A stretch of 64,000 bases of DNA from Marchantia polymorpha subsp. ruderalis. Taxonomy: Eukaryota > Streptophyta > Marchantiopsida > Marchantiales > Marchantiaceae. Positions 1 through 12,337 of the stretch are shown piece by piece. The notes below the pieces were generated by a model. It worked only from the letters and a program-made list of their open reading frames with translations, did no database searches and was not told the DNA's origin. Every line of letters begins with the position of its first letter. Position 1 is the first letter of the stretch. The translations under genes were made by a program, and so were the position numbers. The DNA is taken from NCBI GenBank assembly GCA_037833965.1, contig AP031354.1, positions 11,634,001-11,698,000 on the forward strand, read 5' to 3'.

Positions 1-2421
1 ATTTTCTTTCCAGCACTGGAATTTCCGAGAAATAGTCGGCAGAAGCAGGTATTATCGAAATATCAACTCTGCCGCGGCATTCTACAATACACGACGGAAC
101 TAGTTTCACTCGGTGTCACAGTTCTCCATCTTTCCTTGCCTTGCAAGTTTCACATCTACCTGCTCCTCTCCTCCAGATCAAACCATAGCGCGTTGCAGGC
201 CAGTCAAGAATAAAATATAATGTGAAATACAAATCTGATGGCCGCCACTGCAACTGTCATGCATAATGCTTTAATATGGCGTATTGCCAATATATGGTTG
301 CATGGTGGGATAGTTATCATTCTCTCCTTCTATAGCTAAGAGGAAAAACATTCATTTCTGTAAAAGTTTTCATTCTATTTTCTCTACGGTTAAATAGATT
401 TAAGTGCAAATCCACAGTTCTCCACAGCCAGTGCAGAAGTTAGGGGAGATTAAAGCTATAGCACAATCTTGGCTTGAAAAAATGCTTTGCTTTTGTCATG
501 GCCTAAATACTTGATCCATTCTTCACTTCCTGGTTGCGCAGATTTCAGCTTCACTTGGGTTCTATTCACCACTTTTAAATGTTTCACATCGGTGCGATTA
601 GTATCTAGTTTTCTTCATTTCAAAATAAAGCAATAACCCCCCAAAAATTGTAACTTTTTTTCACTCATGTTGGCTTTTCAACATTAAGTGCTAGTTGGGA
701 CTTGGGTGTGTGTGTGTGAGATTTCCCTCGTTGGTGACCCGATCATAATGTACAGAAATATACACTGGACCTTCAATCGTCCAGTGATTCTGACTCAAAT
801 AAAAGTGACCCTAAATGCTTGGTGCATAAATGACGTTCAAGCCTTGAATCTAGCCCAAGAAGGCAAATCAATCACATCTCGCATTAGCCTAATGTCTTAT
901 TGACATTGTTATGATTTTAACACAGAGGCATCCACAAATTTATCACCCGTGAACGCTCTACTCAGTAATCGAGAGTTTATCCTCTCCATGTCAATGAAAG
1001 AAGTCCCTTCGGACTATATTCAAGATTAATCTATCCATCCATGAGTCTGAAGGAAGAAAGCCGTGCATCATTGCTGCCAGTGAAGCAAATGAAAGAAATT
1101 CGAAAACGGAACCTTGAATTTTGTCAAAGTCTCCGATCTCTCCACGCGAAAGCCTGATCAGGCTTCGAGACTAGCGTCAACTGAAGTATCAAAGCAACTG
1201 CAAATTTCTATGATCTGCACCCTATATCAAAGCAAGGGTGAAAAAAAAATCCGATTTTTTATTTAAAATAATTTCGAATTGATTAAAATACCTAAAAATA
1301 CTTGATTTTAACAATGGTTTAATCAATTGTATTAGACTATTTGTACCTTATCAATCTAGAACAGCGTGAACATCATCGGATCCGAGCAATGTGAACAATG
1401 TGCCGAGTGTAGTAACAAATAGTTCATGCTTCTAGTAATTAATTATCATCATCGAATCCATCTGCACTATCAAAACCAGACTCCTCGGAACATAGAGTAA
1501 TTATGGCTAGTGATATTCTGTGAGAACGCCCGTGAGTCTTAATAAACACGAGGTTAGAACTTGATTGAACAAATCTGAATGAATCTAATTTCTATAGCTT
1601 CCATTTCAATAATTTCTACACTCAGAACCTCACTGGTTACCTATCTCGCTTGCTATTAAATTTAAAATCACAGAATTCAACAGCGGAATCCGCGACTAAT
1701 AATAGATTTACTGTGAAACCCTGTTTCATGTCACTAAATGATTAAATTTAAAAATAAAATAAAATAAACAGTTGAAAAGGCAATTAAAAGTTTTTTTCTA
1801 AAAAACCCTTTTTATACCTGATTGCAAAAAACCTGATGATGCCAGCCCTGTTTCAAATTGGTTAATGGATGGGGACAACGGGTTGGAACTGTGAGCTTTG
1901 GGTACAATTCCACATCAAGCTGTGCCATATTCATCACTAACCACTCATGTTCACTTCTAACTGACTGAGTGAGAGATTTGGAACATGACCTTCCACGTAA
2001 GATGTGTCGAGCAGTCGCTTTTTGACATGCTGGGAACGTACCGAGCTAGTTCCGAATGAATAAGTAATGAGGAATGAGTCATGTACGTGGAAGAAAGCAG
2101 GAGCTCTGAGCAGCCCTGCGTCCCAAGCAGACCAAAGAAAGTTGAGTGCCGACTCCGAAGCCGAGTTCTCATCGAAATAGAGGCACAGAACTCTGCTCCG
2201 GGTGTAGAGCTTGGTGGGAGTTCGAAGCTCGTCGCCGTTGGGAAATGCAAGGGCCTCGAACCGTGGAGGGTCAGAGCTCATGATAAGAGCTCATCAAGAG
2301 CTCTGATTCAGCCACCCAGATTACATTTCTCCGAAGGGCGGCGACAGTTCACTTGTAGAGGAAGAATCATCTGTTGACGACAATCCTGGACTGAACTCGT
2401 AAACTTTGAAGTTGGACTACG
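1..2421. other. Intergenic DNA upstream of the NLR gene
   Basis: I see no gene here. The sequence is mostly AT-rich, and the short open frames on both strands (for example 688-903 and 1937-2281) show no recognisable domain or phase-compatible exon series. The last 400 bases are more GC-balanced and probably hold the promoter and 5' leader of the NLR gene. A stretch near 2310-2355 resembles one near 34352-34415, so it may be a small dispersed repeat. Confidence 0.5.
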
Positions 2422-2493
2422 ATGCGAAAAATCTTTCGCAGTGGATACGGAAAGCTTCCAAAGCGCTCCACTTCCACGAACAATGGAGCGGTC

Positions 2494-5400
2494 ATGGAGG
2501 ACAAGCCTTCTACACCAGATGATGCGAACTCCTCCAAATCGCCAGAAGAAAGGGCGAGGGAATTGCTTAAGTTCATCATACAGCCCGAAGATGTGAGTAT
2601 CTCAAATCCTACAGACAGTATTTCCAACTGCGAGCAATAAGATTCTGCTCACAACGTAGGAATATTAGGTAGCAGTCGCATGATATGGATTTGGTGACTT
2701 CACGATAGTGTCAGTAGTAGAACGTGACAAAGAGGCCGACTTGTCACTCGACGTCTTGTTTCTTGCCTACTCTAAAGGACAGTATCAGCAGTAGAACTGA
2801 AGTTGTTTCTACTTCATCTCAGCAGAATACTGCGACGGCCGCTACCAAGAAGGACGACAAACTTGACGCTTTCGGAGAGTCGGTTAAAGACAATCTTACT
2901 TTTTATGGCTTCATCGGTGATAAAATCGGAGGCCTGGCCAACAATAAGGTACGATCTTCATATCTCGTTTGTAACTAGCATACAATGTCCCTCTCGTATA
3001 TAACCACGGACTGGTAGAAAGGAATTTCCGGAGAAATGTTTTTAGCACCAAGGTATATCAAATTAAATGGGTATTTCTGGTTATATTCCAACTAGACATA
3101 AGACACAATTGTTCATATGATTATATTTAGCCTGGCCCCATTGTTTGGCTGGTGTGCCTTCCACAGCCTCAGAGAGTCTAGATTTGTAACAAATCAGAGT
3201 AAATCAAATAAGCTGGATATCTGATACTCATCTCGGTCTTTATAAATAGCTTTGTATAATCATGCAGCGCATGTGTTTATACAGAGAAGTTCGGTCTTTG
3301 AATTTACTGTTTGACTCATGTGTATGGGCTGGAACTCAGTGCTGGATTGTTGAGTATAATTGAGCCGCACTAACTTGTTTCTGAGCACACTCGGAATTGC
3401 TTCGATTATGGTTGACAGGCAATCGCAACACAGAGCGAGAATAGCGGAAGCTTTGGCACGGAAGCAGGTCGGGAAATATCCAACATCTTGACGGGTTTAG
3501 GCTCGGCTCACATCGTAGGAGCAATCTTCCTCGTCGTGGGCCATCTCCTGGATCGTTGGGTGACAATGGGCAAAAATAAAAAAGATCTTGAAAATTACAG
3601 GAAAAGTTTGTCGAGGATGGCAAAACATGTCACGAAACTCGAACAACTAGCTTCTAATACCCATGCTGTTGAATTCCTACAAGCCGCATTCGAAAAAATA
3701 TTCGACCATGCTGCGTTCTGCAATCAAATGATGCACTCCCATTCAAAAAGTTTAGGGAAAAGGTATCAATACATCAAACTCATCTTCAAAGCTACTGTCG
3801 CTCCTAAAAAAGTGCTCAGTGTTTTGCTTCAGAAAGATGGCATGTTGTGGGCTTACATGACTGGTGCTGTTGATCCTATACGTAACACCTTCTTAGGACC
3901 TGTTTTTGGAGTCTACTTCATGATCGCAAGTGTCAATGGCGGAAAACTAAATGTACTGATGAAGTAGTGTCAGATATGGAGAGTCCGTCCTCTGTCAAGA
4001 TAGTTAAGATCTGTTCCTACTTGTTGTTAGAGCGAAATTTCTGAGAAAAATGTTCGACGTTGTGGTATTCCACAGGTTTTGTTTTGCTACGAAACATAAA
4101 GATAAGATTGCGGAGATGCAGAAAGACATGGATGACATGTATCGCGATCTTATCTTAGCTGCATGGTATGCAGATATACATGGTGAGCAGGACACCAAAT
4201 TTGAGCCTAGTGAAGACACAGGTGAGATCCACTTATCAAGTCATTTGGGTAAGGAATGTTCCAGATTTCCACCGGTTAGAATTTGGAGACCAGCCACTAA
4301 TCAGTCTGGAAATTCGGACTCGCAGTTTTGGTTGGAATCGATAAGCTAGTAGAAGACAAAGTCCTGGAGTTGGAACCAAGCGACCAGCGAGTAGTGCGAG
4401 CCCTCGTCGTGACTGGACTGCCTGGAGTTGGGAAGAGTTCAGTTGGAGGAAAAATTGCAGAAAGGGTGATAAAGAAATACGGTCATCACGTTTGCATGCT
4501 CGACATCACTGTGCTCGACATGCACAGTGAAAGGAAGATTCAAGCTTTGCTGTACAAGAAGCTGTCTCCAACAGGAGTGAAGATGGCGTTCTCCAACGCC
4601 GCAGATGGAAGAAAACATCTTCAGAAACTTTTCAGCAAGTTGGAGAAACCTGTTCTGATTTTCTTCGACAATGTTCTGAATTTCACGACCATAGAAGAAC
4701 TTCTGCCTAAAGACGTGTCAAAACTTCCAGCTGGAAGCTTGATTTTGGTGACGACAACAAATCAACAGGTAATCAATGTACTCGAAGAAAAGGGAGCAAG
4801 AACTTCCATATGCGAAGTCCATGGGCTGGAAGAGGAGCAAGCAAGAGACTTGCTGTTGAAGGAGATTTTAGGAGACGTAGATATGAAGCTCCCATCGGAT
4901 CTGTCGCGCGAGCTGATGCGGTACAAGGAGAAAGAAGAGATGATGCTGAGGAAACTTCTCAGACTTTGTGGGGAATTGCCTCTGGCAATTATGTGCGTCG
5001 GGTCCCATATCTCGCGACGGGGCCAGAACTACCTTCGGGATACGGGCCAGAACTACCTTCGGGATACTGGCCACTGGCCACTGGCCACCGACCTTCACAA
5101 TCCGTCGCTCAAAGAGGCCTACGCTCAGCTCTTTGAGCACAGGGACGTGCAAGAGGGACTCGTGAAGAAGCTCAAAGACGCCGTGCTCCATGCATGCAAC
5201 AGCCTCTCACAAGGAGACCCCATGGGGACCGGGGAGAATACGCTGGATCAAAGCGTCAATTTCGCCTGCCAGCAGCTCAGTTACAATCCTCTCCTGCAGG
5301 AGGCGTTTCTGAGCATCGTCCACCTCCACGTGGGCCGCGACTACTCGGAGGTCGAACTGCTCTGCGGAGCCGAACTGGTGGAGACGCTGAGGCAGCTGTC

Positions 5401-6867
5401 GCTGGTGAGGCGGCTCGTGTACAAGGACGGAACCTTGAGCCCAATCCTCAATGTGCACCACGTCCTCATCGGCGCGGGTCGCCGGATCGCAAATGTGCAG
5501 TTCGAGGGCCGGTGGCTGGTGAGGGAGGACGGTGACGACGATGTTGTCGAGTGCTTCCACAACTATCAGCTCGAAAGGCGTCTTCATCTCCCGGTGAGTA
5601 CAGAGAGCCACGCACAACGAGATCCCACCTCTGACATGAAGATGTGGATTTGATAAATTTGGATAAATTTCGAATCGCTGTAGGCTCTGGATTGCAGTGT
5701 GTGGTGATGATGTTCCCGTTGATGCTCACATGCTGCCGATTTCCGTAACGCGCAGAGGTTCATTAAGCTCGATCACTGCGACATTGATCTGCCGGCTGAA
5801 AAGCTCGACTATGTGACCACGGACCTTCGTCACTTCGAGGTGCGGGGCGTGCGGATTATTGGGGATTGTTCTGTACATCCTCGGATGTTGGAGTGTCTTA
5901 AGATAGAAAGATGTCCTCTGCCGTTTCTTCTGCATAATCTGCAGAAACTGAAATTTCTTTATCTGGACTTCGAGAATACCACATCGAATCTCGAGTGCAT
6001 TCAGGTGAGCTCGAGCAAACGCATCTACTCGTCCTTTGAGATTCGGCCTAACGGATGCTTTGACGAAAGAATGTGATTTTCGATCGCCTTTCACTAAATG
6101 AAGTTCGTGCGTTGCAGAATATGCCAAGTCTTGCGAAGGTGACGGTGAAGAACTCGACGACCTTGCGATGCCTTGGTTCGGGACTCCCCACATTGTCAGA
6201 AGTGAGCATTTTCAAGTGCAGCAACTTCGAAAGCATTGAAGGATTAAATCCTCTGGCTGTTCGGCAACTGGAAATAGCCTCCTGCCCCGAATTCCGTGAC
6301 TTCCTCAGAGTCGGATTGTTGAGTAAGTTGACAGAATTATATCTGGTAGGCTGTCAGCATTCCGAGTTTCCCGAGGATTTTGAGATTCCATCGGGGGTAC
6401 AGGACCTGGATTTCTCAAGGAACTACAAATTGACTGTTCAGCCTCGAAACGCACCAGGGAACAAAATTAGAAAACTCAATTTGGGATGTTGCACAAGCCT
6501 CACAACTGTCTCAGTTATCGATTTGAAAAGCTTGGAATACCTCGTCCTTGGAGGTTGTTCGAAGCTTGAAAATCTAACACTCTCGGATGAAAATCTCAAG
6601 ACACTAAAGCATTTGGAAGTCCAGGGATGCGCGAGTTCAAAGCTCAAGCAATCAATTGCTAGCCTGATGAACCGATTCCCTCCGTCATTACGGCTCATTC
6701 AACATGACTGGCTTGAGGAGCAAGACGAAGAATGTACAGCACCTACAAGGTGTGAACTATTAACCCGATGCATCAAACTCAATTGGAGAAAACGGAGAAC
6801 AGTGAAGTTCCGAGGCAGGTGTTTCACATTTCCTCCCAATGGTTACAATCGCAAGAAAGATATGTAG
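2494..6867 (+). CDS. NB-ARC/LRR disease resistance-like protein (NLR), seven exons
   Basis: Intracellular immune receptor of the STAND ATPase class. Proposed coding exons are 2494-2592, 2823-2948, 3419-3963, 4076-4221, 4326-5593, 5756-6004 and 6118-6867. They join in phase through GT-AG introns into one frame of 1061 codons. The NB-ARC starts near residue 306: P-loop GLPGVGKSS at about 336, kinase-2 LIFFDNV, RNBS-B GSLILVTTTN and the GLPL box CGELPLAIM are all visible. Exons 6 and 7 encode roughly nine cysteine-containing LRRs of the LxxLxLxxC type, then a basic tail. No TIR domain, kinase or MADA-type start is seen. Residues 1-300 are helical, with two hydrophobic stretches (GLGSAHIVGAIFLVVGHLL and GPVFGVYFMIAS) that recall HeLo/RPW8-type membrane-active bundles; this is inference. 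An in-frame ATG at 2422 would add 24 residues. The exon 3-4 junction is the least certain, since 4031 is an alternative start for exon 4. Confidence 0.85.
5021..5087 (+). repeat. In-frame tandem microduplications inside the NLR gene
   Basis: A 24-bp unit beginning GGCCAGAACTACC is repeated at 5021 and 5045. It is followed by three copies of the 7-mer CTGGCCA at 5067-5087. Both expansions keep the frame and encode a repeated (G)QNYLRDTG peptide just after the GLPL motif, between the nucleotide-binding core and the winged-helix part. This length is not typical of the family, so it looks like a recent local expansion. Confidence 0.85.
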
Positions 6868-7902
6868 GTTGCGGTTGTTCTTTGTTCAAACTTACTTTTA
6901 GCTACAAAAGCTCCATGTTCTCCTTCCCTGAAATTTGATAGGGCCAGTTGATTTGCTGACGTGAGTTTTAATTTAGAATCGGTAGAGAATCATACAAGAT
7001 CTAAAATTACAGTCATTATTTCCATTTCATCCAGTAGAATTAGCAAAGGATGTAAATAATTTTAAATTATATTGGGTATCAGATTTACAAATTTTGATAG
7101 GATAACGCTTTGAATACTTAGATGGTATCATGATTCCAGGGGGTAGAAGACGAAAATACAGTTTGGAACTTTAGCAGTTTTAATGTTTTCATCGTGGCAA
7201 GTTAGTCAAGGTTGGGCTGGCTACATCAAAGTCATGATTGTTTTCTATAAAGTGTAATGATTGATGCAAGTGTCTTCGTATGCATGTTTCTAACTTTTTG
7301 ACCAAAAGACTAAAGTCCACTTTGTTTTCTAGAATAAATCACTCACTTTGAGTCTCAACCATCTCCATAAACCATGAAATTAAGCTTGTTGAGATGAACA
7401 AGCTTCTTCAGATGTTAAAAGTAGCTTCTGGAGTTTTCTAGATTCTAGAATAATATCAATCTTGGTGATATTATTACTGAATCTGAAACAGAGGTGAGTG
7501 GTTGTCTCTGATCTAACTTTTCTTCTTCGTCATTTACTACTTATTTTTAACACCACGAATGCAGGACCTCGATATAGGGATTCCTTGTAGAGAATATAGC
7601 AAAACTTACCCAAATCTGTAAGTACTGTACAATTAATTATATAATTTACTTGTCCACGTTCATATATGAAGTCCACATTACATAGCTCATCACTCTAACA
7701 GTGCATGCGAAAGGTTGTGGAAGGAGCGTCAGACAAATATAAGCCGCCGTTACCAATAACATTCAGACTCACTTCAAACACACCATTGGGTCACGTTCGG
7801 TTTCCTACTTTACATCCTCTTGGCCCGCTTCTATTGAACTCAAGAGCAGCAAAGACTCAACTCGGAACCAGACAAAAACGGTTGGGACTTGCAAAGCACA
7901 TG
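6868..7902. other. Intergenic DNA between the NLR gene and the Copia element
   Basis: The 3' side of the NLR gene. It is AT-rich, with no gene recognised. The frame at 7705-7911 has no family resemblance and overlaps the start of the Copia LTR. Two small inverted repeats are visible, one around 7383-7406 (arms AAGCTTGTT/AACAAGCTT) and one around 7450-7476. Confidence 0.5.
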
Positions 7903-8113
7903 TGTTGTTAATAATTAGTTACCGGGTGTAGTATAGTGATCAGGATTAAGATAGGATTAGATCAGAATAGTTTAGTATAATGTTCTGTTAGATCTCTTGA
8001 GTCTTCTTCTTTGGTTGAAGAAGAAGAAGACCCTTCTGGACCATTTTATCCCTTTCCTACTTAAGGGGCCTCTCTCTCTCATCTATCATTGAGTTTAGAT
8101 TTTACTTTCAACA
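7903..8113 (+). repeat. Copia 5' LTR
   Basis: The region runs from a TGTTG start to an AACA end immediately before the primer site, giving about 211 bp. The right boundary is firm because the primer site abuts it. The left boundary is less certain by a few bases, since TGTGTTG offers two possible TG starts and no 3' LTR is present for comparison. Confidence 0.65.
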
Positions 8114-8126
8114 TGGTATCAAAGCG
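8114..8126 (+). other. Copia primer binding site
   Basis: TGGTATCAAAGCG lies directly after the LTR CA end. Plant Copia elements typically carry TGGTATCAGAGC here, complementary to the 3' end of initiator methionine tRNA, where minus-strand DNA synthesis is primed. The match is close, with a small difference. Confidence 0.85.
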
Positions 8127-8237
8127 AACTCCTTCGCTATTCTGCCGACGATTAGATATTTGCCGGTCTTGTTCCTTTCAGTAAGCAGATGCCTTTTTGT
8201 TAGAAGAGAACTTGTTGTTCTAGGATCTTAGCTAACA

Positions 8238-11200
8238 ATGGACAAAGTTTTGAACTTTTCCGAGTCTATGAAGCTTTCCGGGCGCGACAACTATCTCAAT
8301 TGGTCTATCCGCCTAAAAACGATTCTTCGCACCAAGGATTGTTGGGATGAGATCATACACCAACCGATTCTACTTCAAAATCTCGATGGCGCTTGTCAGC
8401 AAGACATCCGCAAGCGTAGTATCAAAGCTACATCTCTGATTGAGGCCAGTGTACATTCTGACATCTTACCATCTATTTCAGATTTTGAAGACACTCCTGC
8501 AGAGCTTTGGACGCATCTTCGTCAACGATATGAATCGCGAAACACGCAACAAAGGCTCATTCTCTCTCACTCATTGTCTTCACTTCAGCTTGTAGAAGGT
8601 GCTTCTCTTGAAAAATACCTCCAACAAGTAGACTCTATTGCTGCATAACTCGCCGGCATCGTTCATAGAGTACCGAGCACTGATCTCATACATCACACAC
8701 TAAAAGGACTACTTGGTAGCTATGGCCCTTTTGTGCATAATTTTTTGGGCGAAATGGAGCGCCAGCCTTCTCCGTCATTTCAGGGCCTCATCAAACGTCT
8801 TCAATCCATGCAATACTTCACCGAGGGAAAGACACAATCAGACCTTGAGGCGAATTTCTCTGCTTCCAAACGTCATCACTTCCGTACCCGCTCAAATTAT
8901 ACTTCTCGACCAAATCGTTCTTATGTTACCTCAATGCCACGGGTAGAGTGGAATATGCCACGTTCAGCACGCTGTGACTACTGCAGCAAGGCTAACCATC
9001 TTGTTGCTGACTGTCACTTACGAAAATTAGACGAGTCAATTGCACAATTGCAAATTTGTGCATCCAACCTTTGTCACAGCAACCGTGACCAGGTCCACAT
9101 GGTGGAAGAAGAGGATTGTATGATCCATCTCCAGACTCCAGAAGTTTCTGAAGAACCTCAGGACATAGAAGCAAACTTTACAAGTGACACCTCTCCGATT
9201 GTTGATTTTTATCTTGATTCAAGAGCAAGTAGTCATGTCACAGGAGATCGTTCTCTCCTGTCTTCATTTCAATCAGGATCTTCATCAGTAGGAGTGTGTC
9301 CTGCCAATGGGGCTTGTCTTTCTGTAGCCGGAAAAGGCACTTTGTGTTTTGACTCTAATAAATCCGTCAAACATGTTCTATACGTTCCTGGGTTAACAAA
9401 AATCTATTATCTGTAGGCCGACTCACTGATTCAGGGTATTATGCACTTTTTACACCTTACTCATGTTTTCTTTTAGATGAACAAAATCCAACTAGTGTAT
9501 TTCTGTACGCAAATAAGGATCCTAGAAGTAGACTGTACAAAGTTAAACCTTTTCATCCTCAGTTGTCTGAACAATCCAGACAACTACTTAGAAAGGTTCA
9601 TGCAATTTTACGACAGATCAAACCTCCCTACTTTCCTCATTTTGTTGAGATTACTGAAGACACTCCAACTGTTGCAACTGTACCGCCCATCGACGCAATA
9701 ACTCTTTGGCATCATCGACTTTGTCACTTGAATTTTCAGACGGCACACCACATGTCGGCCAAACGTTTTGTGAAAGGTTTGCCTTACTTACCATCAAGCC
9801 GTGAACATAAGTGCATCACTTGTGTTCAGTCCAAGCAACACCGCGTTCACAGGAGTAAAAAACCTGCCAAGAGAAGTACTCCGCCTCTTGAGCTTATTCA
9901 TACCGACGTGTGTGATTCAGTCGTAACAGGAACTAAGTTTAAGTATATGCTCACTTTTATCGATGATTATTCACGGTACACATGGACCTACTTTCTTTGA
10001 GTTAAGAGTGCTACGTTTGATTGCTTCAAATAGTTTGTCACTTTAGTCGAAAATATATTTCCACATAAAGTAGCTGCAATCACTACTCGGGAGAGTGATT
10101 GGGACTTCAAAGTCTCAAACTTGCGTTCAAACAGGGGAGTAGAATATTTATCTCAATCTATCAAAACCTACTGTCTCAATAAAGGCATACAACGCCAACT
10201 TACCACTGCTCGAACTCCGCATCAAAACGGAGTTGCAGAGCGCAAAAACCGCACGCTGATGGAAGCTGCAAGATGTCTGTTTACTTCTCAGAAGTTTCCT
10301 GAACATCTCTGGACTGAGTGCATTCGAGCTGCAAACTATGTACTCAATCAGTGTGAGACTCAAGCTCTGAACTTGACAACACCATTTGAGAAGTTAGATG
10401 GCATCCCTCCTGACTTATCTCGACTTTGTGTGATGGAAAGTCTTGCATACGTTCACATCCCAATAGAACAGCACACTAAATTACAAGTGAAGTCTTTTCG
10501 CGTTGTCCTATTGGGGTACGACAAGCAGTCACTGGCTTATTGATGTTGGGATCCGCATAACAAGAGCGTAGTTGTATCCGCAGATGTTACTGTATTTGAA
10601 ACTGTCGCGGGTGATTTTCAGTCAGATAAACCATTTGTGGATATCTTTTTCTCCCTTCTTGATGATGATATTGTACTTCCTATTGTGGCACCGACAGAAC
10701 AAGAGCATTCTGATCTCACGGCCCCATTGGATATCCATCAACCAGAAAGATCTGAACTTCAAGCACTGCCTACGACTTCTACTACGACGTCTAATGTTGC
10801 TGCAACCTTCACTGTCTCAGACATTACTCTTCCACGACAAAACCCTTCAAGGATGCGTCGTTTACCTGCTCGTTATGACGATTATTATGTCTCCGCATCT
10901 CATCAACTCAATGTGGTTGAGACAACCAAACCAATCACAGATCAACTTTCATTCCAACAAGCAAAGCTTCATCCTGATTGATGGAAAGCAATGCAAGAGA
11001 AATTCGACACTCTCATTACAAATCACATGTGGGAACTTGTTGAACTTCCTGAAGCCAAAAAGGCGTTGACTTCACGTTGGATCTACAAAGCAAAACAAGA
11101 GTTAAACCCCACACGGACTAGTTTGAAAGCTAGGCTTGTTGCTCGTGGCTTGGAGCAAACATATGGAGTCGATTACAACGAGACGTTTGCTCATGTGGTT

Positions 11201-11326
11201 CGTTGGTCTACTCTTTGAGCAATGATAGCATTATCTGTCACTCTTGGTTGAACTTTGCACCACATGGATGTTATCATTGCCTTTCTGAATGGAAAACTAA
11301 AAGAACAGATCTACATGCAGCAACCT
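8238..11326 (+). pseudogene. Copia gag-pol relic
   Basis: Protein-level landmarks: a UBN2-type gag start at 8238 (LSGRDNYLNWSIRLK), a CCHC knuckle near 8972-9016 (CDYCSKANHLVADCH), a protease-like segment near 9210 (DSRASSHVTGD), the pre-integrase zinc motif near 9707 (LWHHRLCHLNF), the integrase core from about 9880 (HTDVCDSV, FIDDYSRYTW, TPHQNGVAERKNRTL) and the reverse transcriptase start near 11020 (SRWIYKAK, LVARGLEQTYGVDY). The order gag-protease-integrase-RT identifies Copia rather than Gypsy. The copy is a non-functional fossil. Confidence 0.9.
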
Positions 11327-12294
11327 TGTAATAACCCACTAAAGGCTAAAACTGCAGTATAGTGGTAGAAAGGTCAAACCCACAGGGACAGAGGAACACA
11401 CAGGGTACAAAGTGTCACGTTTAACAGACTATTGAGGAGTTTGAATTCTCAGGCGACTGTCACTCCCAGAAATACTGCAAGTGTCCACTCGGAGCGCACT
11501 CGGAGGTCGCACAGTGCAGCGTAACACACACACACACACACACCTGAAACTACAGAAACACAACCTAGAGAACCGTTAGGACCTCTACTCAAGATTTCAG
11601 GGGGAAGGCCTCTCAAGAGTACACTCAGCGAAGCTGCGGGTAGTGACTCCCAACTCCGGCTTTTACAACCCTTCCACTAGCTGTCTGCTAGCGTAGGGAA
11701 CCCGGTTTGGACTTCCTACTTCGGATCGAAGTCACTCATACGCGGTGAACAACACTCTCAACTCACAAAACACGCAAAGAACACAGGTCCGCACGGAAGG
11801 ACTCACTTAGAAACGTTCCAGTAACACACCATAACAGTCTATTGAAGAGTTTGAATTCTTAGGCACTTGTCATTCCCAGAAATACTACAGGGGTTACCCT
11901 GAAGGCACCTGCTGCAGCGTAACCTGAATTTACAACCAAGGCTTACACGAAGTAGCAAAACTTCACTTTGGCATTCAGGGGAAAAATCCCGAAGGAGTAC
12001 AATCAGGAACAATCACTCAAAGGTGTAAGGGGGAAAATGTTCAAGTATCTAACTCGTCACTGGCTCTGAGCATCGGCAATCACCCGCAGGTGTAGATCCA
12101 AACTACTCAAGTCTCTAACCAATGTACTAGCTCTGAACATTCGGCCGAAGGCCTTCAGCTACACGATGCGGATCGCTAAGGTGTAGTTCCTCTTGCGTGG
12201 TGACAGAACTAAGGACACAAACACGCAGAGAAAATGAGTTCCTGATCTGCACTTCCGAAACTGGAAAAATCCCAAGGCAAGACGCCTTGAACTA

Positions 12295-12301
12295 CTTTAT
12301 A
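12295..12301 (-). promoter_or_regulatory. TATA box of the giant LTR
   Basis: TATAAAG on the - strand, within the conserved context GGTATAAAGTAG. The same box sits at 18908-18914 (copy B), 23836-23842 (copy C), 29740-29746 on the + strand (inverted fragment D) and, as TATAAAA, at 35710-35716 (solo LTR). It lies about 950-1000 bp from the LTR's right end. This implies that R-U5 is about 0.95 kb and that the 4 kb on the other side is U3. Confidence 0.65.
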
Positions 12302-12337
12302 CCTTCTAAGTCCTAACTAACACTACACTGCACTACG

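Larger units (their letters stand above)
7903..11326 (+). mobile_element. Ty1/Copia LTR retrotransposon, 5' part, broken
   Basis: A fossil Copia element in + orientation. Parts in order: 5' LTR (about 7903-8113), initiator-tRNA-type primer site, gag-like region, CCHC zinc knuckle, protease, pre-integrase zinc motif, integrase core and the start of reverse transcriptase. The copy is clearly broken, with roughly half a dozen or more interruptions. Its 3' part and 3' LTR are not seen, because at 11327 the sequence passes directly into the LTR of a different Gypsy-type family that inserted into the reverse transcriptase region. The Copia copy is therefore older than that insertion. Confidence 0.9.

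Noticed and set aside
1937-2281. 114-codon - strand frame before the NLR gene
   Set aside because: It overlaps a + strand frame of similar length, with no domain and no splice partners.
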